From the NCBI GenBank assembly GCA_025928515.1, contig JAICJI010000008.1, positions 1 to 64,000 on the forward strand: a DNA stretch of 64,000 nt. Reading direction: 5' to 3'. Made by a program: the position numbers and the translations under genes. This DNA comes from Thermoleophilia bacterium (GTDB lineage: Bacteria; Actinomycetota; Thermoleophilia; Gaiellales; Gaiellaceae). How positions within the stretch are numbered: position 1 is the first letter of the stretch; every line of letters starts with the position of its first letter. Positions 14,869-23,378 of the stretch are shown piece by piece. The notes below the pieces were generated by a model. It saw only the letters and a list, made by a program, of their open reading frames with translations. It was not told the DNA's origin and did no database searches.

Positions 14869-17744
14869 TGAGAGAGCGTCGCAACTATCTGCTGCTGATG
14901 GGCGCGATCGCCGCTGCCCTCGTCGGCGCGGTGATGCTCGCGGTTCCCGGCTCGCCGATCTACCAGAAGCCGATCCTCGGCCTCGACCTGCGCGGCGGCC
15001 TCGAGGTCATCCTGCGCGCGACCCCGCACAAGGGTCAGACGCTCTCGACGCAGGGCATGCAGACCGCGCAGCAGATCATCGAGTCGCGCGCCAATGCGCA
15101 GGGTCTTTCCTCGCCGAGCGTGGCCCTCCAGGGCAATGACGAGATCGTGATCCAGCTCGCGGGCATCCATAACGCCGCGAAGGCTGCCAAGGTCGTCGGC
15201 ACGACCGGCCAGCTCCAGATCTTCGACTTCGAGTCGAACCTCGCCACTCCGACGGTGACGGGGAACCAGCAGCCGTCGCCGCTCCCGTCGCTCTACAAGC
15301 TGCTCACGGCACTGAAGGCCGAGGCGAAGAAGGGCACGCCTGAGGGGTACTTCCTGTTCCGGACCGTGACGAAGCGGGTCACGAAGAAGGTCAACGGCAA
15401 GAAGGTCACCAAGACCACGACCTTCCACAAGCTCGTCCAGGGCGATCTACCCGTCGGCACGCCGACTCGGAAAGAGCTGCTGCTGCCGTACAAGAACGGA
15501 AAGCAGCCGGCGAACACGCAGGTGCTCGCGCTGCCGGCGAATCGCGAGGTGGTCTCGTGCCAGGGCGCCGGCAACTGCATCGGCGCCGGTCGGAGCGGAA
15601 CCTCGCAGAACAACAGGTACTGGTACCTGTTCAAGCTCTCGAGCAGCAAGACGCACCCGGTCCCGGAGATCACGGGGTCGGAGCTGAACGAAGGGGCCAT
15701 CGGCACCGACGTCGACCAGAACACCGGCCAGCCGATCGTCTTGCTCCAGTTCAACCACGAGGGCGCGAAGCAGTTCGCGGCGATCACGAAGGCGGAGTAC
15801 AAGCGCGGCCGGTCGAACGCCGCCCTCGTGCCGAACGCGCTGAACACGAGCGACCAGAGGGTCGTCGCGCAGTACGCCGGTCACAACGCGATCGTCCTCG
15901 ACGGCCAGCTCAAAGAGACGCCGTACATCGACTATACGAGCAACCAGCTCCAATACGGAATCGTCGGCGGCAACGCGCAGATCACCGAGCCGAGCACGAA
16001 GGCTGCGAGTGACACCGCGTTCATCCTCAAGAGCGGGTCGCTTCCGTACACGTTCAAGCAGATCTCGAGCACGACGGTCTCGGCGACGCTCGGCAAGAGC
16101 TCGCTCCACCAGGCGATCCTCGCCGCCGCGATCGGCCTGCTCGTCGTCGCCGCCTTCCTGCTCGTCCTGTACCGCTTCCTCGGCCTCGTCGCCGTCCTCG
16201 GCCTGGCGATCTATGCGGGCCTCTACTACGCGGCGATCCTGCTCTTCAACGTGACGCTTACGTTGCCGGGCTTCGCGGGCATGATCCTCACGATCGGCGT
16301 CGCGGCCGACGCGAACGTCGTCGTGTTCGAGCGCATCAAGGAAGAGGTGCGCGCCGGGCGATCGGTGCGAGCCGCGATCTCGGCCGGTTACGGCAAGGGC
16401 TTCCACACGATCCTCGACGCGAACGTCGTGACCGTGATCACGGCGATGGTCATCTTCCTGATCGCCGTCGCGGACGTGAAGGGATTCGCGCTGATGCTCC
16501 TGATCGGCACGGTGATCTCGCTCATCACCGCGGTCGCTGCGACGCGCGCGATGCTCGGCCTGCTGAGCGGCTTCCGCTGGTTCGACAACCCACGCTTCAT
16601 GGGCGCGCACGGGCAGCAGACGGCGAAGTGGCTGCAGATCGACTTCATGCGGCGTCGCTACTGGTGGTTCGCGCTCTCCGGCGTCGTGATCCTCGCCGGG
16701 ATGGTCTCGCTCGGCGTGCGGGGCCTCAACCTCGGGATCGACTTCAAGGGCGGGACTGCGATCACGTTCACGACGCCCAAGGGGTACACGCAGGGGTCGG
16801 TCGCCAACTTCATGGCCAAGCAGGGTCAGCGCGATGCGGTCGTCCAGGGTCAGGGCCACGCCGTGAACAACACGTTCAAGCAATGGCAGGTCCGCACGAA
16901 GTCGCTCTCCCGCGCGAAGCTGGCCAGGCTGCAGCAGCTCCTAAGGGCCGATCTCGGTGCCAGCCCGCGCGGGGCTCAGAACGTCTCGGGGACGTTTGGA
17001 CACCAGATTGCGATCGACGCGATCTACGGGATCATCGTCTCGCTGCTCCTGATCTCGATCTACATCGCGGTCAGGTTCGACTTCAAGTTCGCGATGCCGG
17101 TGATCCTCGCGATGCTGCACGACATAGCCGTCACGGTGGGCGTGTACGCGCTCGTCGGGAAAGAGGTGTCCGTCGCGACTGTGGCCGCCGTGCTGACCGT
17201 GCTCGGCTACTCGATCTACGACACGATCATCATCTTCGACCGCATACGCGAGAACATCCCGCTGATGCGGCGCTCGCCGTTCGCGACGATTGCGAACGTC
17301 TCGCTGTGGGAGACGATCAGGCGCTCGCTGGCCACGACGTTCATCACGCTACTGCCGATCATCTGCCTCGAGATTCTCGGCGGCGCGACGCTGAAGGACT
17401 TCGCCTTCGCGCTCATCGTCGGCGTCACCTCGGGCGCGTATTCCTCGATCTTCTTCGCGGCGCCGGTGCTCACCATCTGGAAGGAGCGCGAGCCCGACTA
17501 CGCACGGCGGAAGGCTCAGGCGGCCGCCTCCGGGCTGCCCGCCGACGGCGGCGGCCGGTCGGTCGGAGCCATTGCCGACAGCGGCACGGCCGCGCTCGTG
17601 GCGTCGGAAGCTGCGCTCGCCGCCGAGCCCACTCCGGAGCTCGTCGACGTCGTGACCGCCACCCCGTCGGAGCCCGCCGCACAGGATCGGCGCGAGAAGC
17701 GGCGGCAGCGGCGTCGCGCGAGGCCGCATGGCCGCACGCGGTAG
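14868..17744 (+). CDS. secDF: Fused protein translocase SecDF
   Basis: 958 aa from ATG (MRERRNYLLL). SecD part: TM1, LGLDLRGGLEVIL, a large extracytoplasmic domain with a Lys/Thr-rich insert (about 155-230), then five TMs with DANVVVFERIKEE. SecF part starts near residue 594 (RRRYWWFALSGVVI), with NLGIDFKGGT and a second TM block containing YSIYDTIIIFDRIREN. The two Asp/Arg motifs couple proton flow to protein export. SecD and SecF are usually separate in Actinobacteria, so the fusion is notable. The C-terminal 70 residues are Ala/Arg-rich. It overlaps the next gene by 17 bp. Confidence 0.93.
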   Translation: MRERRNYLLLMGAIAAALVGAVMLAVPGSPIYQKPILGLDLRGGLEVILRATPHKGQTLSTQGMQTAQQIIESRANAQGLSSPSVALQGNDEIVIQLAGIHNAAKAAKVVGTTGQLQIFDFESNLATPTVTGNQQPSPLPSLYKLLTALKAEAKKGTPEGYFLFRTVTKRVTKKVNGKKVTKTTTFHKLVQGDLPVGTPTRKELLLPYKNGKQPANTQVLALPANREVVSCQGAGNCIGAGRSGTSQNNRYWYLFKLSSSKTHPVPEITGSELNEGAIGTDVDQNTGQPIVLLQFNHEGAKQFAAITKAEYKRGRSNAALVPNALNTSDQRVVAQYAGHNAIVLDGQLKETPYIDYTSNQLQYGIVGGNAQITEPSTKAASDTAFILKSGSLPYTFKQISSTTVSATLGKSSLHQAILAAAIGLLVVAAFLLVLYRFLGLVAVLGLAIYAGLYYAAILLFNVTLTLPGFAGMILTIGVAADANVVVFERIKEEVRAGRSVRAAISAGYGKGFHTILDANVVTVITAMVIFLIAVADVKGFALMLLIGTVISLITAVAATRAMLGLLSGFRWFDNPRFMGAHGQQTAKWLQIDFMRRRYWWFALSGVVILAGMVSLGVRGLNLGIDFKGGTAITFTTPKGYTQGSVANFMAKQGQRDAVVQGQGHAVNNTFKQWQVRTKSLSRAKLARLQQLLRADLGASPRGAQNVSGTFGHQIAIDAIYGIIVSLLLISIYIAVRFDFKFAMPVILAMLHDIAVTVGVYALVGKEVSVATVAAVLTVLGYSIYDTIIIFDRIRENIPLMRRSPFATIANVSLWETIRRSLATTFITLLPIICLEILGGATLKDFAFALIVGVTSGAYSSIFFAAPVLTIWKEREPDYARRKAQAAASGLPADGGGRSVGAIADSGTAALVASEAALAAEPTPELVDVVTATPSEPAAQDRREKRRQRRRARPHGRTR

Positions 17745-17955
17745 CAGCCGCCTCCTCCTCGACACGATCGAGGAGCTCGTCGCGGAGCTGCCGAGCCGGG
17801 TGCGCGGCAGCCGCGAGCGGTTCTCCGAGAGCGCCCTCTCGGCCCTGCGCGGCATCGCCGACGAGCTGAACCTCGTGACGCGCGACGAGCTCGAGGAGCT
17901 CGAGCTCAGAGTCGCCCAGCTCGAGCACCGCCTGAAGCTGCTCGAGCGAAGCTGA
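17728..17955 (+). CDS. UbiK/BMFP-like small helical protein
   Basis: 75 aa, ATG inside the secDF 3' end. The layout matches the UbiK (YqiC, BMFP) family: an amphipathic N-terminal helix (LLDTIEELVAELPSRV), the LNLVTRDELEEL motif, and a C-terminal coiled coil (RVAQLEHRLKLLERS). Proteobacterial UbiK is a ubiquinone-biosynthesis accessory factor with membrane-fusogenic activity. Actinobacteria use menaquinone, so the role here is uncertain and could relate to the membrane or to SecDF. The TGA stop lies in the loop of a hairpin. Confidence 0.6.
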   Translation: MAARGSSRLLLDTIEELVAELPSRVRGSRERFSESALSALRGIADELNLVTRDELEELELRVAQLEHRLKLLERS

Positions 17956-17967
17956 CGCTTCGCTCGA
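17942..17967 (+). terminator. Hairpin at the end of the secDF transcript
   Basis: TCGAGCGAAGC and GCTTCGCTCGA form 11-bp arms with a 4-nt loop that includes the stop codon of the UbiK-like gene. There is no T-run, so this is a candidate terminator or 3'-end stabiliser only. Confidence 0.45.
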
Positions 17968-18302
17968 CGGGATAAGGAACTGCGCGGACGAGAGACGCGG
18001 TCTCCCCTCCGCTCCGTGCTGTCGGGCTTGCTGTTTTGGCGGGTTGGTTGTGTCGTGCGCTCGCGCGCGGCCGAGGCCGGCGCGCGCGCGCTCCGGCCTC
18101 CGGCTAAGCCCGGCTCCGCCGAGGCTTAGCCTCCGGCCCTTCGCCAAAGCCGGGTCGAAGCGTTTCGACCCGTGTTGGCGCTCCGGCGGCGGCGTACCAC
18201 GCAAACCCAAGGCAAGCCGTAAGGCACGAAGCCCACGGGAGACCGCGTCTCCCGTGGGCGCAGTACCTTCAACCAGCGAGCGAGTGCGCAGCACTCGCGA
18301 GC
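17956..18302. other. 347-bp non-coding region dense in inverted repeats
   Basis: This is the only gene-free stretch over 300 bp. It lies between two convergent genes. It holds a 15-bp inverted repeat pair (17992-18006 with 18237-18251, GAGACGCGGTCTCCC type), GGCTAAGCC/GGCTTAGCC, a 9-bp-arm hairpin at 18151-18172 (CGGGTCGAA/TTCGACCCG) and hairpins at 18231-18259 and 18280-18298. No tmRNA, RNase P, 6S or SRP RNA core motif was recognised. ORFs here look like GC shadows. It may be a structured RNA, a repeat element or a pair of bidirectional terminators. Confidence 0.6.
18231..18259 (-). terminator. Strong 13-bp hairpin beyond the minus-strand membrane gene
   Basis: GCCCACGGGAGAC and GTCTCCCGTGGGC pair perfectly around a 3-nt loop, 44 bp after the stop of the gene at 18303. 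No T-run is present on either strand. One arm also matches 17992-18006, so alternative pairings are possible. Confidence 0.45.
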
Positions 18303-18764
18303 TCATCGCCGGAATCGCGTGACCGTCGCGGCGAGGAACGTCTCGGCGTCGTAGACGATGAAAGCGCACAACGCGGCGAGAGGCAGCTCGGCGAGAGCCG
18401 CCTCCGCAATCGCCTCCCACATCTCGATTCCCGTCTGGGAGGTCACGATGTCGAACCAGGCATCGCAGCAGAGCATCGTCCCGGTCACGGCGGCCAGCGG
18501 CACGAGCCACTGCGAGCCGCGGAACGATGCCCACGCCGTCGCGGCGAACGAGGCGAGCAGCGCCACATCGAACCCGACCCACGCGGTGTCGTAGTGGAAC
18601 GTGATGTGTCGAGAGGGCAGCGTGAACGTCAGATAGAGGATCCAAGGCGCGAGGCCGATCGCGACGAGGCCGAGCAGATGCGTCACCCAGCGTGGCAGCG
18701 GGATCCGCAGCGCCTCTTTGCGTTCATCCTCCACGACCAGCTCTCCCGGATCCTTCATGGGCAC
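18303..18764 (-). CDS. Four-helix membrane protein of unknown function
   Basis: 153 aa from GTG (VPMKDPGEL), or 151 from the ATG two codons later. After a 25-residue charged N-terminus there are four hydrophobic segments: THLLGLVAIGLAPWILYLTF, VGFDVALLASFAATAWASF, WLVPLAAVTGTMLCCDAWF and ALAELPLAALCAFIVYDAE. No catalytic motif; short tail RFRR. Divergent from the LPG-synthetase-like gene by 16 bp. Function unknown. Confidence 0.7.
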   Translation of the reverse strand: MPMKDPGELVVEDERKEALRIPLPRWVTHLLGLVAIGLAPWILYLTFTLPSRHITFHYDTAWVGFDVALLASFAATAWASFRGSQWLVPLAAVTGTMLCCDAWFDIVTSQTGIEMWEAIAEAALAELPLAALCAFIVYDAETFLAATVTRFRR

Positions 18765-18768
18765 GTTG

Positions 18769-18774
18769 TACCCT
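18769..18774 (+). promoter_or_regulatory. -10-like hexamer of the LPG-synthetase-like gene
   Basis: TACCCT ends 6 nt before the GTG at 18781 and supports that start. Confidence 0.4.
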
Positions 18775-18780
18775 GGCCGC

Positions 18781-20367
18781 GTGAATCTGCGTCAGCTCCG
18801 CGCTGAAAGGCTCCTCGCCTGGGCTGCCGCGCTCGTCGGGGTCATCGGCCTGGTCTCGGCCCTGACGCCGGAGATGGCCGACCGGTTCGACTTCGTGCAG
18901 GGCGTCCTGCCCCCAGGTCTGCCGGAAGCCGCTCGCGTCCTCTCGGTCGCGTTCGGGATCGGCCTGATCTGGCTTTCGCGCTCGCTCGCGAAGCGCCGGC
19001 GGCGCGCGTGGCAGCTCGCGGTCGCCGTCGTCGTCGCTTCCGCCGCTGCGCACCTCGCGAAGGGCCTGGACTTCGAGGAGGCGGCGATCTCGCTGGTCCT
19101 GCTCGTCGCGCTCGTCCGTTGGCGGCGCCGCTTCGAAGTGCCCGGCGATCCGGCCAGCGTCCGGCCGCTGCTGCGGCTCGGCGTCGCGCTCGCCGGAGTG
19201 GCAGCGATCGCGGGCGGGGCAGAGGTGCGCGGGGTCGAGCTGTCGCCGCGCATCGGCGACGCGCTGCTCGGACTCGGCATCGCGTTCGGTTTCTTCTCCC
19301 TCTACTTCTGGCTGCGCCCCTTCGGCCACGCTGTCGTGCAGACGGTGGGGGAGCGGAGGATGGCGCGTTCCCTCGTCGATGCCTACGGCAGCGACAGCCT
19401 CGCCTTCTTCGCCCTGCGGCGAGACAAGAGCTACCTCTTCTCGCCGTCCCGTCGCGCATTCCTCGCGTACCGCGTCGTGGCGGGGACGGCGCTCGTCAGC
19501 GGCGATCCCGTCGGCGACGACGCGGAGATCGACGAGCTCCTCGAGGAGCTCCGCAGCCTCGCTCGCACGCAGGGCTGGCGGATTGCGGTCGTCGGCGTCT
19601 CCGACGAGCAGCTCGACCGGTACCGCGCGCTCGGGCTCAAGCCGGTGCCCATCGGCGACGAGGCCGTGCTGCGGCCGCAGGAGTTCTCGCTCGAAGGACG
19701 CGCGATTCGCAAGGTGCGGCAGTCGGTCTCGAGGCTCCGGAAGGCCGGCTACGTGTTCCGCATCGTGCCGGCGGACAAGGTCGAGCCTGCGCTGGAGGCC
19801 GAGCTCGAGGGCGTCTCGTCCGCCTGGCGCCGGGGCGAGCGCGAGCGCGGCTTCTCGATGGCGATCGACGACCTCCACGTGCCCGGGACGATGCTCGCCC
19901 TCGCCGAGGATTCGACCGGCCGCGTCGGCGGCTTCCTGCACCTGGCTCCGACACCGGCCGGCGGAGGGTGGTCGCTGAGCGCGATGCGACGCCGCCCAGA
20001 CGCGCCGAACGGCCTCACGGAGTTCCTCGTCGTCGAGACGCTCAGCTGGGCGCGAGACATGGGTGCGAGCGAGCTGTCGCTCAACTTCTGCGCCCTGACC
20101 GACTTTCTCGCGCCGGAGCGGGTGACGACTGCCGTGCGCCGGCTCGTGCGTCGCGGGCTCCTGCTCGCCGACAACGTCTTCCAGCTCGAGCGGCTGTATT
20201 CGTTCAACCGCAAGTTCTTCCCCGAGTGGCGCCGCCGGTACATCTGCGTCGAGCGCCTCACGGACCTGCCCGCCGTCGGGCTCGCCTATCTCCATGCCGA
20301 GTCGCTGCTCGTCCCGCCGGGCCTCTGGGCTCGCAGGCGCGAAGCTCGCCGCCGGGCCGCTGCCTAG
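18781..20367 (+). CDS. MprF/LPG-synthetase-like membrane protein (DUF2156)
   Basis: 528 aa from GTG (VNLRQLRAERLL). About six N-terminal TM helices (to about 190) are followed by a cytoplasmic phosphatidylglycerol lysyltransferase-type domain (about 200-510): SLAFFALRRDKSYLFSP, ALVSGDPVGD, RKVRQSVSRLRKAGY, GFSMAIDDL, ELSLNFCAL, and the ending LYSFNRKFFPEWRRRY. Family members transfer an aminoacyl group from tRNA to lipids, lowering envelope charge; here the amino acid and lipid are unknown. The membrane part is shorter than the flippase of full MprF. The ORF track adds 21 wrong N-terminal residues. Confidence 0.8.
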   Translation: MNLRQLRAERLLAWAAALVGVIGLVSALTPEMADRFDFVQGVLPPGLPEAARVLSVAFGIGLIWLSRSLAKRRRRAWQLAVAVVVASAAAHLAKGLDFEEAAISLVLLVALVRWRRRFEVPGDPASVRPLLRLGVALAGVAAIAGGAEVRGVELSPRIGDALLGLGIAFGFFSLYFWLRPFGHAVVQTVGERRMARSLVDAYGSDSLAFFALRRDKSYLFSPSRRAFLAYRVVAGTALVSGDPVGDDAEIDELLEELRSLARTQGWRIAVVGVSDEQLDRYRALGLKPVPIGDEAVLRPQEFSLEGRAIRKVRQSVSRLRKAGYVFRIVPADKVEPALEAELEGVSSAWRRGERERGFSMAIDDLHVPGTMLALAEDSTGRVGGFLHLAPTPAGGGWSLSAMRRRPDAPNGLTEFLVVETLSWARDMGASELSLNFCALTDFLAPERVTTAVRRLVRRGLLLADNVFQLERLYSFNRKFFPEWRRRYICVERLTDLPAVGLAYLHAESLLVPPGLWARRREARRRAAA

Positions 20368-20387
20368 CCGACGACACCCGCGCCGCG

Positions 20388-20393
20388 TAGCCT
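20388..20393 (+). promoter_or_regulatory. -10-like hexamer of the AarF/UbiB gene
   Basis: TAGCCT ends 7 nt before ATG 20401, implying a leaderless mRNA. Confidence 0.4.
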
Positions 20394-20400
20394 GTTACGG

Positions 20401-22080
20401 ATGAGCACGACCCGCAGCATCGGGCGCTTGTCGGAGATCGCGCAGGTCATGGTGCGCCACGGCTTCGGCTACTTCCTCGAGGCGCACAAGCTGAGCGACC
20501 TCCTGCCCGGCCGCTCGTCGGAGGATCGCCTCGCCGGTGTCGCGGCCGAGCACGGCGCTGCCTCGGCCCGAGGCCAGCACCTGCGCGAGCTGCTCGACGA
20601 GCTCGGGCCGACGTTCGTCAAGTTCGGACAGCTCCTCTCCACGCGTCCGGACGTGGTGCCGCCCGACATCGTCGTCGAGCTGCGCGGCCTCCAGGACGAC
20701 GTTCGGCCGTTCCCGTTCGAGCAGGCCGAGCGGGTGATCGAGGATGAGCTCGGGAACACGCTCGAGCGGCTGTTCCTCGACTTCGAGCCGGCGCCGGTCG
20801 CGGCCGCGTCGATCGGCCAGGTGCACCGCGCGACGCTCCCGAACGGACGCCGTGTCGCCGTGAAGGTGCAGCGTCCGGGCGCGCCGCGCCAGATCGAGGC
20901 GGACCTCGGGCTGCTGTACCAGGCAGCGCGGCTCGCGCGCGAGCGCATCCGGGCGCTCGACTTCGTCGACACGCGCCAGCTCGTCGACGAGTTCGCCCGT
21001 TCGATCCGCAAGGAGCTCGACTACCGCCAGGAGGGACGGAACGCCCAGAACTTCCATCGGCACTTCGCCGGCCATCCGCACGTCCATGTGCCGAAGGTCT
21101 ACTGGCAGTACACGCGGCCGCGCGTGCTCACGCTCGAGTGGATCGACGGGATCCAGCTCGCCGACCTCGACCTCGTGGCGACGACGCTCGAGGAGCGGAA
21201 GGAGATCGCGTACCGGATCACCGAAGCGTGGATGACGATGATCTTCCGACACGGCTTCTTCCACGGCGATCCGCACCCGGCGAACATCCTGCTGCCGGCC
21301 GAGGCGGGCACCATCGGCCTGGTCGACTTCGGCGCGGTCGGGACGCTGACCGACGACGACATGTCGAAGCTGACCGGTCTCTTCATCGACGCCGCGAACG
21401 AGAACATCGACCAGTTGCCGCGTCGTCTCGCCGACCTCGGTGTCCGGTATCCGAAGGAGCGGGAGGGCGAGTTCCTCTCCGAGCTGCGCGAGCTCTACTA
21501 CCGCTACTACGGCGCGAGCCTCAGCGAGGTCGACCCGATCCAGATCATTCGCGAGGGCTTCCAGCTCATCTACTCGATGAACCTGCATCTGCCCGCGCGC
21601 TTCCTCCTGCTCGACCGCTCGATCGCGACGCTCGGCTCGGTCGGCGCCGAGCTCTACCCCGACTTCAACGTCTTCGAGGTGGCGCGACCGTACGCGCGCG
21701 ACCTAATGCTCGAGCGGTTCGCGCCCGAGCGGGTCGCGCGGCGTGCGCGGAAGGAGGCCTTCCGCTACGCGCAGGTGCTCGCCGACGCGCCGCACCAGTT
21801 CCACGACTTCATGGAGGAGATCCGTGACGGCCAGATCGAGGTCGGCTTCGTGCACAAGGGCCTCGACGACTTCCTCGACAACATGCAGAAGGTCTTCAAC
21901 CGGCTCGTGATCGCGCTCATCGTCACGGGCGGGCTGATCGGGTCGAGCCTGATCGGGATCTTCGCGAAGGCCGGCCCGCACTTTCTCGGCGTCAACATCA
22001 TCTCGATCATCGGCTTCGTTCTCTCGGGCTTGCTCGGGATCTGGCTGTTGTGGGGCGTGATTCGCTCTGGCCGGCTCTAG
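20401..22080 (+). CDS. AarF/UbiB-family atypical kinase
   Basis: 559 aa. Family hallmarks are the KxGQ helix (FVKFGQLLSTRPD), the alanine-rich nucleotide loop (VAAASIGQVH), the VAIK-equivalent VAVKVQRPG, catalytic HGDPHPANI and metal-binding VDFGAVG. Two C-terminal TM helices (about 500-520 and 530-550) anchor it to the membrane. UbiB/COQ8 proteins are unorthodox ATPases that support isoprenoid-quinone or lipid metabolism. No quinone genes adjoin it, apart from the UbiK-like gene 2.5 kb upstream. Confidence 0.9.
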   Translation: MSTTRSIGRLSEIAQVMVRHGFGYFLEAHKLSDLLPGRSSEDRLAGVAAEHGAASARGQHLRELLDELGPTFVKFGQLLSTRPDVVPPDIVVELRGLQDDVRPFPFEQAERVIEDELGNTLERLFLDFEPAPVAAASIGQVHRATLPNGRRVAVKVQRPGAPRQIEADLGLLYQAARLARERIRALDFVDTRQLVDEFARSIRKELDYRQEGRNAQNFHRHFAGHPHVHVPKVYWQYTRPRVLTLEWIDGIQLADLDLVATTLEERKEIAYRITEAWMTMIFRHGFFHGDPHPANILLPAEAGTIGLVDFGAVGTLTDDDMSKLTGLFIDAANENIDQLPRRLADLGVRYPKEREGEFLSELRELYYRYYGASLSEVDPIQIIREGFQLIYSMNLHLPARFLLLDRSIATLGSVGAELYPDFNVFEVARPYARDLMLERFAPERVARRARKEAFRYAQVLADAPHQFHDFMEEIRDGQIEVGFVHKGLDDFLDNMQKVFNRLVIALIVTGGLIGSSLIGIFAKAGPHFLGVNIISIIGFVLSGLLGIWLLWGVIRSGRL

Positions 22081-22136
22081 CCGCTAAGTCACGCTTTCTC
22101 CGCAAAGGACATCTGGCGGTGCGCCCGTGGTGCGCC

Positions 22137-22142
22137 TAGCCT
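22137..22142 (+). promoter_or_regulatory. -10-like hexamer of the orphan response regulator
   Basis: TAGCCT ends 7 nt before ATG 22150. Confidence 0.4.
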
Positions 22143-22149
22143 CGGTGAG

Positions 22150-22788
22150 ATGACCGCGCTCCTCCTAGCCGAGCCGGAACCGGCTGTCCGCGGCTTCCTC
22201 GAGCGGCAGCTGCGGAACGACGGCTTCGACGTCGTCTCGTGCGAGCGCGCCGCGCAGCTGCCGCGCGCCGCCGATCCCGACGTGCTCCTGCTCGGAGACG
22301 CCGACGCGCTCGACCGCGGCGTCGTGCCGGACTGTCCCGTGATCGTGCTCGGCGGCGCTGATCCGGCGGCGCGGGTTCGCGCGCTCGCCCGCGCGGACGA
22401 CTGCCTGGCACGGCCGTTCGTCTACGAGGAGCTGCTCGCCCGGATCCACGCGCTCCTGCGGCGCTGCCCGCCGCGCTTCGAGCTGACCGAGGTCGGGCCG
22501 CTCGCCATCGACCGCGCCGCGCGGCGCGTGCTCGTGCTCGGGCAGGAGGTCGAGCTGTCGGCGAAGGAGTTCGCGCTGCTCGTGAAGCTCGCGTCCGCTC
22601 CTGATCGCGTCTTCACGCGCGAGCAACTGCTCCGAGACGTCTGGGGATTCCGAACCTACGTCCCGACGCGCACCCTGGAGTCGCACGCATCGCGTGTGCG
22701 GCGCAAGCTCGCGGCCGCGGGCCTTCCCGGCTGGGTCGTGAACGTGTGGGGCGTCGGTTACAAGCTTCGGCACATCCCGGCCGGCTGA
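22150..22788 (+). CDS. Orphan winged-helix regulator with atypical receiver
   Basis: 212 aa. The C-terminal OmpR-type DNA-binding domain (about 110-210) is intact: LSAKEFALLVKLA, LLRDVWGF, ESHASRVRRKL, VWGVGYKL. The N-terminal receiver is short and unusual. The acidic pair is spread out (E8, E10), the region expected for the phospho-acceptor reads DVLLLGDAD (Asp50 is the only candidate) and the conserved Lys is replaced by Arg (CLARPF). No kinase gene is adjacent. It probably works without classical phosphorylation. Targets unknown. Confidence 0.8.
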   Translation: MTALLLAEPEPAVRGFLERQLRNDGFDVVSCERAAQLPRAADPDVLLLGDADALDRGVVPDCPVIVLGGADPAARVRALARADDCLARPFVYEELLARIHALLRRCPPRFELTEVGPLAIDRAARRVLVLGQEVELSAKEFALLVKLASAPDRVFTREQLLRDVWGFRTYVPTRTLESHASRVRRKLAAAGLPGWVVNVWGVGYKLRHIPAG

Positions 22789-22879
22789 AGCCGTACCTCT
22801 TGCGGGTTATGCGGATGTCGCCCACGATGATCGATAAGACGACGCATACGACCGACTCTGCGGCGGAGGAGGCAGTGGG

Positions 22880-23113
22880 ATGACCACGCAGACCCTGAAC
22901 TACCGCCGAGAGCGACTCGCACGCGGGTGGCTCGATCTCTACGAGGACGCCGAAACCGGGGCGTGGGGGCTCGCCTGGGGCCCGGACTTCGGCGAGCCCG
23001 ACTGGCCGGGGCACACATACGCGCCACACGACGAGGATTTGCCGAGCGACTACCCCGATCCGACTGATGTCGAAGCACTCGTCGAATGGGGGCGGAAGCA
23101 CTTCGGCCCCTGA
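22880..23113 (+). CDS. Small acidic protein of unknown function
   Basis: 77 aa, ATG preceded by GGAGGAGG. It is rich in Trp, Tyr and Asp/Glu (GWLDLYEDAETGAWGLAWGPDFGEPDWPGHTYAP, ending EWGRKHFGP; read in two pieces). No motif or membrane segment. Codon use fits the neighbours. It stands alone between the orphan regulator and a minus-strand membrane gene. Confidence 0.6.
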   Translation: MTTQTLNYRRERLARGWLDLYEDAETGAWGLAWGPDFGEPDWPGHTYAPHDEDLPSDYPDPTDVEALVEWGRKHFGP

Positions 23114-23133
23114 CGCTCGGCGCGGACGCGCGT

Positions 23134-23343
23134 CTAGTGGAAGTGGCCCCAGCGGGTCGCGAACACGAGGAGCACGAAGCCGCCGCCGATCAGCAGGCCG
23201 CCGATGAACTGTCCGGCGCGCCTGGCCAGCGGCATCAGCGCGCCGAGCAGGAGCGCCAGCCCGCCGACGGCTCCGAGCGCTTCTCCGAGCTCGGCCAGCC
23301 GGATCCCCGTGTGGTGCTTGATGACGAGCTCGAGCAGAGTCAT
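23134..23343 (-). CDS. Small membrane protein
   Basis: 69 aa from ATG (MTLLELVIKHHTG); seen in the track only as the tail of a longer shadow ORF. Two hydrophobic helices (LGEALGAVGGLALLLGALMPL and FIGGLLIGGGFVLLVFATRW) are separated by a basic turn (ARRAG). Function unknown. It is 35 bp beyond the ogt stop on the same strand and may be the last gene of the sigma-ogt transcript. Confidence 0.6.
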   Translation of the reverse strand: MTLLELVIKHHTGIRLAELGEALGAVGGLALLLGALMPLARRAGQFIGGLLIGGGFVLLVFATRWGHFH

Positions 23344-23378
23344 GCCGCAATGATCGAGGCGGCCTCGGACGTTGCCCG

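Noticed and set aside
15447-16883. 478-aa minus ORF opposite secDF
   Set aside because: Arg/Asp/Glu-rich shadow of membrane-protein codons.
17956-18302. RNase P RNA, tmRNA, 6S or SRP RNA in the structured gap
   Set aside because: None of the universal core motifs of these RNAs could be found by eye; kept as an unexplained structured region.
18044-18322. 92-aa plus ORF in the non-coding region
   Set aside because: Arg/Pro/Ser-rich with no start signal and spanning the inverted repeats; more likely non-coding.
18724-20295. 523-aa minus ORF opposite the LPG-synthetase-like gene
   Set aside because: Charged low-complexity shadow; plus strand has TM helices and family motifs.
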